DNA of 17,729 bases from Bacteroides sp. (GTDB taxonomy: Bacteria; Bacteroidota; Bacteroidia; Bacteroidales; Muribaculaceae). Shown one piece after another: positions 1 through 7,942 of this stretch (position 1 is the stretch's first letter; every line of letters begins with the position of its first letter). The notes under the pieces are model-generated. The model ran no database searches and was not told where the DNA came from. It saw nothing but the letters and a program-made list of their open reading frames with translations. The translations under genes and the position numbers were made by a program. The stretch is from assembly GCA_014801605.1 (NCBI GenBank), contig JAAVDU010000005.1, forward strand, positions 1-17,729, read 5' to 3'.

Positions 1-19
1 AACTGCATCCGCGTTAAGA

Positions 20-51
20 ACCGCCGTATGCCGAACGGCACGTACGGTGGT
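20..51 (+). ncRNA. Group II intron domain V (catalytic hairpin)
   Basis: The lower stem pairs 20-28 (ACCGCCGTA) with 43-51 (TACGGTGGT), with one G-U pair. A two-base CG bulge lies at 41-42. The upper stem pairs 29-32 (TGCC) with 37-40 (GGCA) around the loop GAAC. This 9 bp stem, 2-nt 3' bulge, short upper stem and tetraloop is the domain V architecture, and CGC at 22-24 can serve as the catalytic triad (AGC or CGC in known introns). Domain V is the most conserved part of the ribozyme and holds its metal ions. Confidence 0.8.
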
Positions 52-53
52 GT

Positions 54-115
54 GAGAGGTCGGTAAACACGAAAGTAGGAGATAAACACCTATGATTAGT
101 GTTTACCTCCTACTC
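54..115 (+). ncRNA. Group II intron domain VI (branch-point hairpin)
   Basis: The main stem pairs 62-70 (GGTAAACAC) with 99-107 (GTGTTTACC), a perfect 9 bp. Below it GG (58-59) can pair with CC (109-110) and GAG (54-56) with CTC (113-115). This leaves T111-A112 bulged opposite A57. A112 is the predicted branch-point adenosine, at the usual distance from the 3' splice site. A competing hairpin, 74-89 with 99-114 (one A-C mismatch), is also possible because a second copy of TAAACAC lies at 83-89. I prefer the domain VI fold because it follows domain V directly. Confidence 0.65.
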
Positions 116-123
116 GATTGCAG

Positions 124-134
124 GTTTGGCAAGA
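124..134 (+). repeat. 11-base motif GTTTGGCAAGA, copy 1
   Basis: GTTTGGCAAGA occurs here in the leader of susC and again at 8794-8804 upstream of the GH97 gene, each time followed by one base and TGA. Both copies are non-coding and on the same strand. It could be a shared operator for the PUL regulator, or chance; it begins only 6 bases after the predicted intron end. Confidence 0.35.
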
Positions 135-418
135 ATGAGAACAAAAGCGGGGGTATTTCATACCCGGATAAATGAATTCTCAACCCTTCCGGGAGGTGGC
201 CATTACAAGCTAAAAAGGGTGTTAATAATCATAAAAAGAGTAATTTTCATCTTTTAAAAGGGGAAAAGTGAGTATAAATAGAAGAAATCGGTCATCTTCG
301 GGGGTGGCGGTACGGTTTTCCCGGTCAAGAGTTGAATAAAAAATGCTATTTGGGTAGATTGTCACTCGTATAGACATTATTGGCGGAATTGTATAATTAA
401 TAATTAAGGAGGAAAGAG

Positions 419-426
419 TAATTTTG
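419..426 (+). promoter_or_regulatory. Candidate -7 element for the susC operon
   Basis: TAATTTTG matches the Bacteroidota -7 consensus TAnnTTTG exactly. No good TTTG -33 element lies at the normal 19-21 base distance; the nearest TTG ends at 391, 27 bases upstream. A weak -33 box would fit an activator-dependent PUL promoter. Transcription would start near 430-435 and give a leader of about 125 bases. Confidence 0.35.
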
Positions 427-557
427 CGAAGTAAGTTTTTTGTAACGGTACATTATAACTGACTAAACTCTTAACGATCCACCGGCCACTTAGACGTACC
501 TGCACATTTAACCTTAACCAGAATGAACTGAATTATTAACATAACATTTCACTAACC

Positions 558-3500
558 ATGCAGAGAAACGATCATGGAAAACTGAGATGGGCCATCCCCG
601 GAGCGGCATTGGCGTTGATGATGGCAGGGAATCCCTGCACGGCATTAAACGCATCGGTCCTACCGGCAGGAGCAGCACCTACTCAAGCTGCGACGAAGAC
701 AGTCTCGTCGACAGTATTTGACAGTGAAGGGGAACCGTTGATCGGAGCCACCGTAATGGTGAAGGGCACCTCTACAGGAGCTGCCACCGATATAGATGGT
801 AAATTCACATTGGCATGTCCGCCGAATGCCACATTGGTAATTTCTTATGTCGGGTATAAGCCGACCGAGATAAAAGCGAACGCAGTCCCTGCTAAGATTG
901 TGCTCAGCGCGGAAGACAGTGCCTTGGATGAACTTGTGGTGATCGGCTATGGCACCACAACCCGCAGGGCAGCTGTCGGAGCAGTCGACCAAGTGAAGGG
1001 CGACAAGATCAAGGACCGTCCGGTAAAGAATATGACGCAGGCCCTTCAGGGAGCCGCGCCAAACGTAATCATTCAGAACAGGAGCTACGACCCTAACAGC
1101 GACGACGCCAACTTCAATATCCGAGGCATCTCCACCACCAGCGGCAACGACCCCCTCTTCGTGATTGACGGTGTAGTGGCCGACAACGGGGCTTTCAACC
1201 GTCTTAATCCGAATGATGTTGAAAACATCTCGGTGTTGAAGGATGCGGGTGCGGCTGCCATCTACGGATCACGTTCCTCCAATGGTGTGATACTTGTGAC
1301 TACCAAGAGCGGTAAGAAGAACCAGAAGTCGCAGATCACTCTGAGTGCGAATGTGGGCTGGGAGGATCCTAAGAATCTCTATCATGCAGTAGACGGCTAC
1401 GCCAATGCCATCCTCTGGAATATGGCTAATGTCAATTCCGGGAAGGCCCCTGTCTTCACCCCCGATCAGATCATGGATCTCTATGAGCACCGTGATATGG
1501 AGAAATGGGCGCTCGACGAGATCTACGAGACCGCTTTCCAGCAGAAATACAATGTACAGGTGTCGGGTGGTACGGAGAGCACCACCTATATGTTCTCACT
1601 CGGCTACTTTGATCAGGACAGTAACCTCAAGGGACATAACAATACCGGCAAGCAGCGTTACAACATGCGTATGAACATCGGCACCGACATAGGCCGTCTG
1701 CATCTTGGCGCTATCATGGGCTTCACCCGCAGCGATTCGAAGAAGTTTAATGGCTATGAGAGCAATGTCTATGCCGACTGTAAGCGTATCCCCTCATATT
1801 ACTATTACAATATGATAGACGAAGAGGGACGCTATATGTCGAACGACGTTTACGGTAGCGGTGTGCCCATCGCGATGCTTGACGGCGAGGGCTACAACAA
1901 ATACCGCAACAACGACTTTGACGGGAGCCTCACCGCCGACCTGAAGATTATCGAGGGTCTGAAACTGCGTGGAAGTCTGGGCGCGAATGTCCATACAGAG
2001 TTCCGCGACTCCAAATGGGTGCCCTGGATGTACTATGATCAGGATTACAATTATCTCTGTCAGGGCACAGCCAAGGACTATAAGTCGGATTCATGGTCGA
2101 AGAACTATTGGCTGCTCAACTCGCAGATCATGCTCGACTTCAACCGTACCTTCGGCGATCATAATGTGATAGCACTTGTCGGCCTTACCAACGAGTCGAC
2201 CACCCGCAAGGAGCACGCTTATTGGTTCAACTATGCCGATCCCGAGCTTTGGACTCCGACCGACATGACCAACAGCGAGGTGGGAAATATGGGTGGCAAC
2301 ACACCGACCACCAGCAATGCCCGCACATCAATCACATCAGTGATCGGGCGTCTGGGCTACAACTGGAAGAGCCGTTACTTCGCCGAGTTCACTTTCCGTT
2401 ACGATGGTTCATCAAAATTCCACAAGGATCACCGCTGGGGCTTCTTCCCCTCCGTGTCGCTCGCATGGCGACCGACAGAGGAGTCGTTCCTGGAGACTTA
2501 CCGTCAGAATATCGGCGACCTTAAGGTGCGCGGTTCATGGGGTATCCTCGGCAACCAGGCTGTAGGCGACTATGCATACTACACCACCTACAATCCCAAT
2601 GCCAACGGCTATGTCATCAACAACCAGCTTGTGACATCCACAGGATTCGATTTGAAAGATCCCAATCTGACCTGGGAGAAGACCCATACATATGACATCG
2701 GAGTAGACGCTACATTCCTCAGGGGTGCGCTGACGTTATCTTTCGACTATTTCTACAAGAGAACAAAGGATATCCTTCAGACCCCGCAGTTCCCCGACAT
2801 TTATGGCACATCGTTGCCCAGCACCAATATGGGAGAGATGAGCAACCGCGGCTGGGAGCTTTCGATCAATTATTACCTCACGACAGGAAAATGGCACCAC
2901 ACCTTCACCTTCAATATGGGTGACACCAAGAACAAGATGATCAGCTACCCGGGCCACTATCAGATATCCGGAGATGCCGAGGCATGGCGTGTGATCCAGG
3001 AGGGTAAGCCGGTCAACGACTATTATGGCTACAAAGTGGTAGGTATGTTCCAGACATATGACGAGATCGAGAAATCAGCCACACCTCCCGGACTATCGCT
3101 TCAGCCCGGCGATTTGAAATTCGAGGATGTGAACGGCGACGGCATCATCGATGCCAACGACCGAGTGTCGCTCGGCAGCGCCTTCCCCCGCTATACCTTC
3201 GGCTTCAACTATGGTCTTGAATGGAAAGGATTCGACTTCTCGATGTTCCTTCAGGGTGTAGGTAAGCGTACACAGTTTATACGAGGCGAGATGATCGAGC
3301 CGTTCCACGTCGGCTACGCCCTTACAATGTATAAGCATCAGCTCGACTTCTGGACTCCGACCAACACTGACGCCAAGTATCCTCGTCTTGCCACTAACGG
3401 TACTGACTCCAACGAGAACAACTACCGTATGGGTAACTCACTGAACATGCTCAACGGTGCTTACGTGCGCCTGAAGAATATCCAGATAGGCTATACACTT

Positions 3501-3704
3501 CCGCAATCTGTCAACAAGCTTCTCGGAATGCAGAAATGCCGCATCTATGTGAACGGTGAGAATCTTCTGACCTTCAGCCACAACTCATGGATCGATCCCG
3601 AGGTCACCGACTTCAACTCCAACATGGGCAATTCCGGCGATAACTCGTATCGCGCATACCCCACACTGAAGTATTACGGTTTCGGACTTGATGTAACATT
3701 CTAA
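558..3704 (+). CDS. susC: SusC-family TonB-dependent outer-membrane glycan transporter
   Basis: This is the outer-membrane importer of the PUL, working with the SusD lid encoded next to it and powered by TonB/ExbBD. At 1048 residues it has the usual SusC size. A long signal region (about 1-45) is followed by a carboxypeptidase D regulatory-like domain (about 48-110), a TonB-box region DELVVIGYG (124-132), the plug (about 137-253, with the family segment LKDAGAAAIYGSRSSNGVI at 227-245) and a beta-barrel to the C terminus, ending in FGLDVTF. There is no STN domain, so it is not the signalling type that acts through an anti-sigma factor. The ATG at 558 gives a plausible signal peptide; no Shine-Dalgarno site is seen, normal for this phylum. 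susD follows after 14 bases. The family call is very sure; substrate comes only from context. Confidence 0.97.
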   Translation: MQRNDHGKLRWAIPGAALALMMAGNPCTALNASVLPAGAAPTQAATKTVSSTVFDSEGEPLIGATVMVKGTSTGAATDIDGKFTLACPPNATLVISYVGYKPTEIKANAVPAKIVLSAEDSALDELVVIGYGTTTRRAAVGAVDQVKGDKIKDRPVKNMTQALQGAAPNVIIQNRSYDPNSDDANFNIRGISTTSGNDPLFVIDGVVADNGAFNRLNPNDVENISVLKDAGAAAIYGSRSSNGVILVTTKSGKKNQKSQITLSANVGWEDPKNLYHAVDGYANAILWNMANVNSGKAPVFTPDQIMDLYEHRDMEKWALDEIYETAFQQKYNVQVSGGTESTTYMFSLGYFDQDSNLKGHNNTGKQRYNMRMNIGTDIGRLHLGAIMGFTRSDSKKFNGYESNVYADCKRIPSYYYYNMIDEEGRYMSNDVYGSGVPIAMLDGEGYNKYRNNDFDGSLTADLKIIEGLKLRGSLGANVHTEFRDSKWVPWMYYDQDYNYLCQGTAKDYKSDSWSKNYWLLNSQIMLDFNRTFGDHNVIALVGLTNESTTRKEHAYWFNYADPELWTPTDMTNSEVGNMGGNTPTTSNARTSITSVIGRLGYNWKSRYFAEFTFRYDGSSKFHKDHRWGFFPSVSLAWRPTEESFLETYRQNIGDLKVRGSWGILGNQAVGDYAYYTTYNPNANGYVINNQLVTSTGFDLKDPNLTWEKTHTYDIGVDATFLRGALTLSFDYFYKRTKDILQTPQFPDIYGTSLPSTNMGEMSNRGWELSINYYLTTGKWHHTFTFNMGDTKNKMISYPGHYQISGDAEAWRVIQEGKPVNDYYGYKVVGMFQTYDEIEKSATPPGLSLQPGDLKFEDVNGDGIIDANDRVSLGSAFPRYTFGFNYGLEWKGFDFSMFLQGVGKRTQFIRGEMIEPFHVGYALTMYKHQLDFWTPTNTDAKYPRLATNGTDSNENNYRMGNSLNMLNGAYVRLKNIQIGYTLPQSVNKLLGMQKCRIYVNGENLLTFSHNSWIDPEVTDFNSNMGNSGDNSYRAYPTLKYYGFGLDVTF

Positions 3705-3718
3705 AATCAACAGAAACA

Positions 3719-5335
3719 ATGAAAATAAATAAAATACTTGCATCAATGGCTTTTTGCGCCGGCGCTATCGCCCTGACCGGTTGCAACGACCTTGATCAGG
3801 CACCGACAAATCAATATACCGAAGATAACTTCTGGACGCCCGCACATGCGGAGTATATGGTGATGACCGCCTACAGCCAGATGTACAATGACGGCTGGAT
3901 GTGGGATTTCGAGAAGCTGTGCGACAACATGTGGAACGGCTACCGTTCGGGTGATGAGCATACCATCCGCCGCGGTCTGGGGCGTCCCACCACGGGCAAA
4001 TTCAGTTGGAAGGGTTATTATCAGGGCATAAAGAGCGCACATGTCTTCCTTGCCAATATAGATGGCGTGGAGGGTATGGATCCGGATAAGACCAAAAGAC
4101 TCAAGGCAGAGGCCAGTTTTATCCGCGACTGGATTTATTTCCGCCTAACCTGCCTTTACGGCGATATCCCATTCTTCATGAGCGATCCCACCCTTGAGGA
4201 GACACAGGTGATGAAGCGCACCCCCCATTCGGAGGTAGTGAGTACTATAAAGGAAGATCTGGAGAAGATACTTCCCGATCTTCCTACCAAGGAGCAGCTT
4301 CCGGAGACAGAGAGAGGACGTCTCACTCAGGCTGCGGCCGCCATGCTTCTTGCGCGCATCTCCCTTCAAGACAGCGATTGGGACGGAGTGATCAAATGGA
4401 CACAGAATATCATCAATGGAGAATATGGCGTCTATACACTTTTCCCCGACTACGCCGGTCTTTTCATGGCGGAGAACGAATATAACGACGAGGTGATTCT
4501 TGACCGGGGATATGTAGAGAAGCTCTATACCTGGAGCGCCTATAAGAACATGCACCCGCGTGCTTGTATGGATGCCGCCGACTTCGTGAGCTGGACTCCG
4601 ACCCAGAGCCTCGTAGATGCTTATCTTACCCTCGGCGGCTACCGTTGGGATGAGGCGGGCACCGACTTTGATCCGGCGAATCCCTATGATAACCGCGATC
4701 CACGTCTGCATGCCGCAATCATTTGTGACGGCGACGTTGTGACAGACTGGTGTACCGGCGAGGAGCACACCATTTATATCAATAGAAATAAATGGGCTGA
4801 TCAGAACGTATACGAAAAGGATTTCGTGAGCAATGACGGCCATGCCGACGAGTCGACCTATACGGGCTATTACGCACGCAAATATTTCGAGACTTCTGCC
4901 GACGACACCTGGTATACCTCAGGCACCAACCTCATCATCATGCGCTATGCCGATGCGCTTCTGATGTATGCCGAGGCCAAGGAGGCTAAGGGGGAGATGA
5001 ATGCAGCAGTGTGGAACGAGACCATCCGCAAGATCAGAGAGCGTGCCGGCTTCACAGCCGCGAAAGCGCTTGATTACCCCGGCGGCGACGTCAAGCAGGT
5101 GATTCGTGACGAGCGTCGCGTTGAGCTGGCTTTCGAAGGACTCCGTTACTTCGACATCATGCGTTGGAAAGCGGGTACGGAATACCTCAACGGTCCTGTC
5201 AAAGGTTGTGAGTTCGTAGGTGGCAACGCTGTGCTCGACAACTATAAATTTGATGAAAACCGTGACTATCTGTGGCCTGTGCCACAGGGAGAGCGTGACC
5301 TTAACCCCAACCTCACACAGAATCCGGGTTATTGA
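3719..5335 (+). CDS. susD: SusD/RagB-family surface glycan-binding lipoprotein
   Basis: This is the partner of the upstream SusC: an outer-leaflet lipoprotein that forms a hinged lid over the transporter and delivers oligosaccharide. The 538-residue length is typical. A lipoprotein signal ends in the lipobox LTGC (Cys22), and the next residues NDLD are acidic, as in Bacteroidota lipoprotein export signals to the cell surface. The N-terminal part is the tetratricopeptide-like SusD core. The C-terminal SusD_RagB signature is clear at about 400-480 (IMRYADALLMYAEAK, then RDERRVELAFEGLRYFDIMR). The stop is followed by 48 bases before the SusE-like gene, so the three genes are almost surely cotranscribed. 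Ligand specificity cannot be read from the sequence. Confidence 0.97.
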   Translation: MKINKILASMAFCAGAIALTGCNDLDQAPTNQYTEDNFWTPAHAEYMVMTAYSQMYNDGWMWDFEKLCDNMWNGYRSGDEHTIRRGLGRPTTGKFSWKGYYQGIKSAHVFLANIDGVEGMDPDKTKRLKAEASFIRDWIYFRLTCLYGDIPFFMSDPTLEETQVMKRTPHSEVVSTIKEDLEKILPDLPTKEQLPETERGRLTQAAAAMLLARISLQDSDWDGVIKWTQNIINGEYGVYTLFPDYAGLFMAENEYNDEVILDRGYVEKLYTWSAYKNMHPRACMDAADFVSWTPTQSLVDAYLTLGGYRWDEAGTDFDPANPYDNRDPRLHAAIICDGDVVTDWCTGEEHTIYINRNKWADQNVYEKDFVSNDGHADESTYTGYYARKYFETSADDTWYTSGTNLIIMRYADALLMYAEAKEAKGEMNAAVWNETIRKIRERAGFTAAKALDYPGGDVKQVIRDERRVELAFEGLRYFDIMRWKAGTEYLNGPVKGCEFVGGNAVLDNYKFDENRDYLWPVPQGERDLNPNLTQNPGY

Positions 5336-5383
5336 TACCAAATCATAATACTGAATACAAAATTTCAAAACAGATATTTCAAG

Positions 5384-6547
5384 ATGAAATCAACTATAAT
5401 TAAATGTGCAACCGCACTGCTTGTGTTGGCCGGTGCAACATCGTGCAGCAACGATATGAACTACACAGATGTCAACACATCACCCGTGAGCCTATTCTAC
5501 GAGCCGATGAATGGCAAGGCTGTGAAGCTCGTGGCATCCAACTCCGCCTCACTTCTCTTCGAGTGGGAGGCATCGCATGCCGAGGATGGCGCCGCACCTC
5601 AATATGAGGTGGCGTTCTACAAGGGTGAGGACACCAACAACCCTATCTATAAAGTGCTCTCCGACAACATGGGCACAAAGCCAATGGCAACCATCCCTCA
5701 CAAGACTCTTGCCAAGGTGTGTGCAGCGGCCGGTATAGCCGGAGGCGAGACGGGCGCGCTGAAGTGGGGTGTCATAGCTTATGCCGGAGTCAATCCGTCC
5801 AAGACACCGGCAGATAAGCTCAACACACTCAACCTTACACGTTTCGAGGGCTTCTCCGAGATTCCTACGTCGCTTTACTTTGCAGGAGCCGGCACAGAGA
5901 CAGGGGGTGATGATCTTTCAGATGCAATGTCGTTGACAGCGATAGATGCTGAAATCTACGAGGCATTCGCAGAGCTCAAAGCAGGTCAGAAGATCTACTT
6001 CTCAGCCGACAAAGAGGGTTTGACAACATTTGCCATCAAGGGTACGAAGCTCGTTGAGGGTGATGAGGGTGACGGTGTAACAGAATCCGGTGTTTACCGC
6101 ATCACGCTCGACTTCGGAGCAGCTTCCGCTTCACTCCGCAAGGTGGAGAAGCTCATCTTCTTCCACTGCGACAGTGCAGACCGCGACAACAACTTCGAAT
6201 ATCAGTATGCAGGCAACGGTGTGTATGAGACAGAGGCAACCTATAAGCTCCATGAGACCGGATGGTCATGGGATCCGTTTGAGAGCCGCTACAAATTCCG
6301 TATGACCTATGGTGACGGGACAGAGACAGAATGGGGTTCGGAGAACGGCAAGGAGAAACCGGCCGTAATGGATCCTTCGCTCGGAGATTTCTTCATCTAC
6401 GAGTCAACCGCTCTCGACGACTGGTCACGCAACTATAAGATTTTCGGTGCCGATCTCGATTCTCCCTATGTAGGTAAGCCCTGTAAGTGGTCGGTTTACT
6501 TCAACTCCACCTACGGACATTACACTCATTTCTATGAGACTCTTTAA
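5384..6547 (+). CDS. susE: SusE-like surface glycan-binding lipoprotein
   Basis: This is a predicted accessory surface glycan-binding protein that captures polysaccharide next to SusC/SusD. It has 387 residues with a lipobox ATSC (Cys21) followed by SNDMNYTD. An N-terminal immunoglobulin-like SusE domain (about 30-160) contains LLFEWEA and QYEVAFY, the pattern of SusE N-terminal domains. A glycine- and acid-rich stretch near 168-180 links it to the C-terminal part (about 185-387), which is rich in Trp, Tyr and Phe, as expected of beta-sandwich carbohydrate-binding domains. Its place directly after susD supports the call. The C-terminal half diverges freely in this family, so I give family and role but no ligand. 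The start at 5384 gives a complete lipoprotein signal. Confidence 0.85.
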   Translation: MKSTIIKCATALLVLAGATSCSNDMNYTDVNTSPVSLFYEPMNGKAVKLVASNSASLLFEWEASHAEDGAAPQYEVAFYKGEDTNNPIYKVLSDNMGTKPMATIPHKTLAKVCAAAGIAGGETGALKWGVIAYAGVNPSKTPADKLNTLNLTRFEGFSEIPTSLYFAGAGTETGGDDLSDAMSLTAIDAEIYEAFAELKAGQKIYFSADKEGLTTFAIKGTKLVEGDEGDGVTESGVYRITLDFGAASASLRKVEKLIFFHCDSADRDNNFEYQYAGNGVYETEATYKLHETGWSWDPFESRYKFRMTYGDGTETEWGSENGKEKPAVMDPSLGDFFIYESTALDDWSRNYKIFGADLDSPYVGKPCKWSVYFNSTYGHYTHFYETL

Positions 6548-6577
6548 TAGGGAAGAGAGGTATAAAAAAATGTAATA

Positions 6578-6625
6578 ATAGCTGCTCCGGGTGTCTTACC
6601 CTGTGTTGGGCTCCGGAGCGGCTAT
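6578..6625 (+). promoter_or_regulatory. Intercistronic hairpin between susE and GH76 gene
   Basis: Bases 6581-6590 (GCTGCTCCGG) pair with 6613-6622 (CCGGAGCGGC) with one G-T wobble, and ATA/TAT at 6578-6580 and 6623-6625 extend the stem to 13 bp. The loop is 22 bases. No T-tract follows (TATAATCAAAAG), so it is not a standard intrinsic terminator. It may stabilise or process the mRNA or cause partial termination, so that susCDE are expressed above the enzyme genes. It lies 20 bases before the chosen GH76 start, another reason to reject the longer frame that begins at 6591 inside the hairpin. Confidence 0.7.
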
Positions 6626-6644
6626 AATCAAAAGAGAATCCAAA

Positions 6645-7835
6645 ATGAAGAAATATATAGGACTCGGCGCACTCGCAGCAATGATGCTTCCGGCATTTGT
6701 CGCTTGCGACAATGTGGATGTTTATGAGCTTCCGCAACCATATGCCATCGATTGGAATGCAGCAGCCGACAGTGCGACAAATGCCCTTGTAAAGCATTTC
6801 TGGAATGAGAATGGATATTTCAACCAGAAGGCGGACTACGAAGGGAAAGTTGACAACGGCAACAGTTGGAACTACTGGCCACAAGCTCATGCGATGGATG
6901 TTATCATCGATGCCTATGAGCGCACCGGTAAGCAGGAATACAAAGATATGTTCGGCAAATGGTTTGATGGTGTGAAGACTCAGAACGACGGAGGGAACAC
7001 CGGAGGCTATACCAACGACTATTATGACGACGAGGCATGGATTGCAACAACGATGGCTCGCCTCTATAAAGTGACCAACGAGGATAAGTATCTCACCGTT
7101 GCCAAAGATCTTTATGCAGATATCTGGTCGGGGTGGAACGATCTCGGAGGTGGCGGCCTTTCATGGCGTAAATCTCAGCCCTGGAGCAAGAATTCGTGTA
7201 TCAACGGGCCGGGTGCAGTATTGGCTCTTGATCTTTATGAGATAACCCAGGATGAGAATTATCTGACTCAGGCAAAGGCCATATATGAATGGACACGCGA
7301 TAATCTTTTCGTGCCCGGTTCCGGTGAGGTTTATGACAATCTCAATGCTGAAACAACTGAGGTGGCTACATGGCATTTCTCCTACAATCAGGCTACTGTG
7401 ATGAAGGCAGCCCAGTTGCTTTACGGCTACACCAAAGAGTCGTATTATCTGAAGGATGCACAGCGTGCGTGCTACTACACTATATCAAACGGGGCATTCC
7501 TTGAGGCTGCCAACAATCTGACGAAGTTTGAGAATGGGAGCACCCCCGGAGCAAACAGTGATGTGGCACTGTTCAGAGCTGTCTTCTATCATTATTTCTA
7601 CGATATGGTGACAGACAATAATCTGGACGGGGCATGGATCGCCAAATTCAAGAGCTGTTTCAACTGCAGTACAGAATATCTATGGCGCAACGGACTTGAC
7701 AACCGCCAGCTGTTCGTATTGTTCGGTCCTGACTGGTCGAAGGGTCCGGCCGCCGGAGATACTTTCTATCTGAATCCTATGGTCAGCGCTTGCGCCGCCA
7801 TAGAGATGAGAGCCAAGCTTGAGAAAAACAAGTAA
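6645..7835 (+). CDS. GH76 endo-alpha-1,6-mannanase, lipoprotein
   Basis: This enzyme is predicted to cleave internal alpha-1,6-mannosidic bonds of a mannan backbone. GH76 is a retaining (alpha/alpha)6-barrel family. The two adjacent catalytic aspartates are in NDYYDDEAW, Asp128 and Asp129 counting from the ATG at 6645. Other family features are the early NGYFNQ and WNYWPQAHAMDVIIDAYERT segments and GGLSWR near 166-171. The frame is open from 6591, but the ATG at 6645 gives a lipoprotein signal with lipobox FVAC (Cys21) followed by the acidic DNVDVYE, predicting outer-membrane surface display. The 396-residue length fits a one-domain GH76. Its position after susCDE matches the yeast-mannan PULs of B. 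thetaiotaomicron, where surface GH76 enzymes start degradation. Family call very sure; backbone linkage follows from family knowledge. Confidence 0.93.
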   Translation: MKKYIGLGALAAMMLPAFVACDNVDVYELPQPYAIDWNAAADSATNALVKHFWNENGYFNQKADYEGKVDNGNSWNYWPQAHAMDVIIDAYERTGKQEYKDMFGKWFDGVKTQNDGGNTGGYTNDYYDDEAWIATTMARLYKVTNEDKYLTVAKDLYADIWSGWNDLGGGGLSWRKSQPWSKNSCINGPGAVLALDLYEITQDENYLTQAKAIYEWTRDNLFVPGSGEVYDNLNAETTEVATWHFSYNQATVMKAAQLLYGYTKESYYLKDAQRACYYTISNGAFLEAANNLTKFENGSTPGANSDVALFRAVFYHYFYDMVTDNNLDGAWIAKFKSCFNCSTEYLWRNGLDNRQLFVLFGPDWSKGPAAGDTFYLNPMVSACAAIEMRAKLEKNK

Positions 7836-7852
7836 ACAGATATCAACAACCG

Positions 7853-7921
7853 GACCCGGAGATGGAAAGAGACTAAAGAGTTATGTAAAGCCAGATAACA
7901 ATCTTAAGCCATCTCCGGGTC
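7853..7921 (+). promoter_or_regulatory. Long-loop hairpin between GH76 and SGNH genes
   Basis: Bases 7853-7865 (GACCCGGAGATGG) pair perfectly with 7909-7921 (CCATCTCCGGGTC): 13 bp around a 43-base A-rich loop. It fills most of the 107-base gap between the two genes. No T-tract follows (TATACCCAATTTTC), so it is not a normal terminator. The perfect arms suggest a real RNA structure, for instance an mRNA-stability or processing element. A frame from 7819 runs through it but has no support as a gene. Confidence 0.7.
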
Positions 7922-7942
7922 TATACCCAATTTTCAGACAAA

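Larger units (their letters stand above)
1..118 (+). mobile_element. Group II intron, 3' end (partial)
   Basis: This is the right-hand end of a group II retrointron whose body and reverse transcriptase gene lie outside the window. What is seen is a domain V hairpin (20-51) followed by a domain VI hairpin (54-115) with a bulged A112. The A lies 6 nt before the T at 118, so the predicted 3' splice site is 118/119. Frame 1 stays open from base 1 to the TAA at 64-66 and would read ...RMPNGTYGGVRGR. Similar short peptides occur at the end of intron-encoded maturase annotations, but here they are simply a translation of domain V, so I do not call a CDS. The intron lies on the same strand as the PUL and inserts upstream of susC. 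Exact class is not assigned. Confidence 0.8.
119..557 (+). other. Intergenic leader upstream of susC
   Basis: This is 439 bases without a credible gene. It lies between the predicted intron 3' splice site and the susC start and should hold the main PUL promoter and a regulator site. Visible items are an 11-base motif at 124-134 repeated upstream of the GH97 gene, a small hairpin at 151-165 (GGGTAT, TTC, ATACCC), and a candidate -7 element at 419-426. A purine-rich GGAGGAAAGAG at 408-418 resembles a ribosome binding site but no open frame follows it. No tRNA or structured riboswitch is recognised. Confidence 0.6.

Noticed and set aside
1..66. Open frame 1 ending at TAA 64-66, possible C terminus of the intron maturase
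   Set aside because: The stretch coincides with ribozyme domain V, which explains its conservation; whether it is translated cannot be told without the upstream part.
74..114. Hairpin 74-89/99-114 as an intrinsic terminator of an upstream gene
   Set aside because: No T-tract follows, and the position directly after domain V fits a domain VI fold better.
151..165. Small hairpin GGGTAT-TTC-ATACCC in the susC leader
   Set aside because: Six base pairs with a 3-base loop and no T-tract are too little to call a terminator or operator.
408..418. GGAGGAAAGAG resembling a strong Shine-Dalgarno site
   Set aside because: No open frame starts after it, and Bacteroidota rarely use such sites.
4145..4843. 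232-codon open frame on the minus strand inside susD
   Set aside because: It is fully antisense to a certain susD gene, with no recognisable domain; such frames arise from codon bias.
6591..6644. Longer N terminus of the GH76 gene from 6591
   Set aside because: It would start inside the hairpin and bury the lipoprotein signal that begins at 6645.
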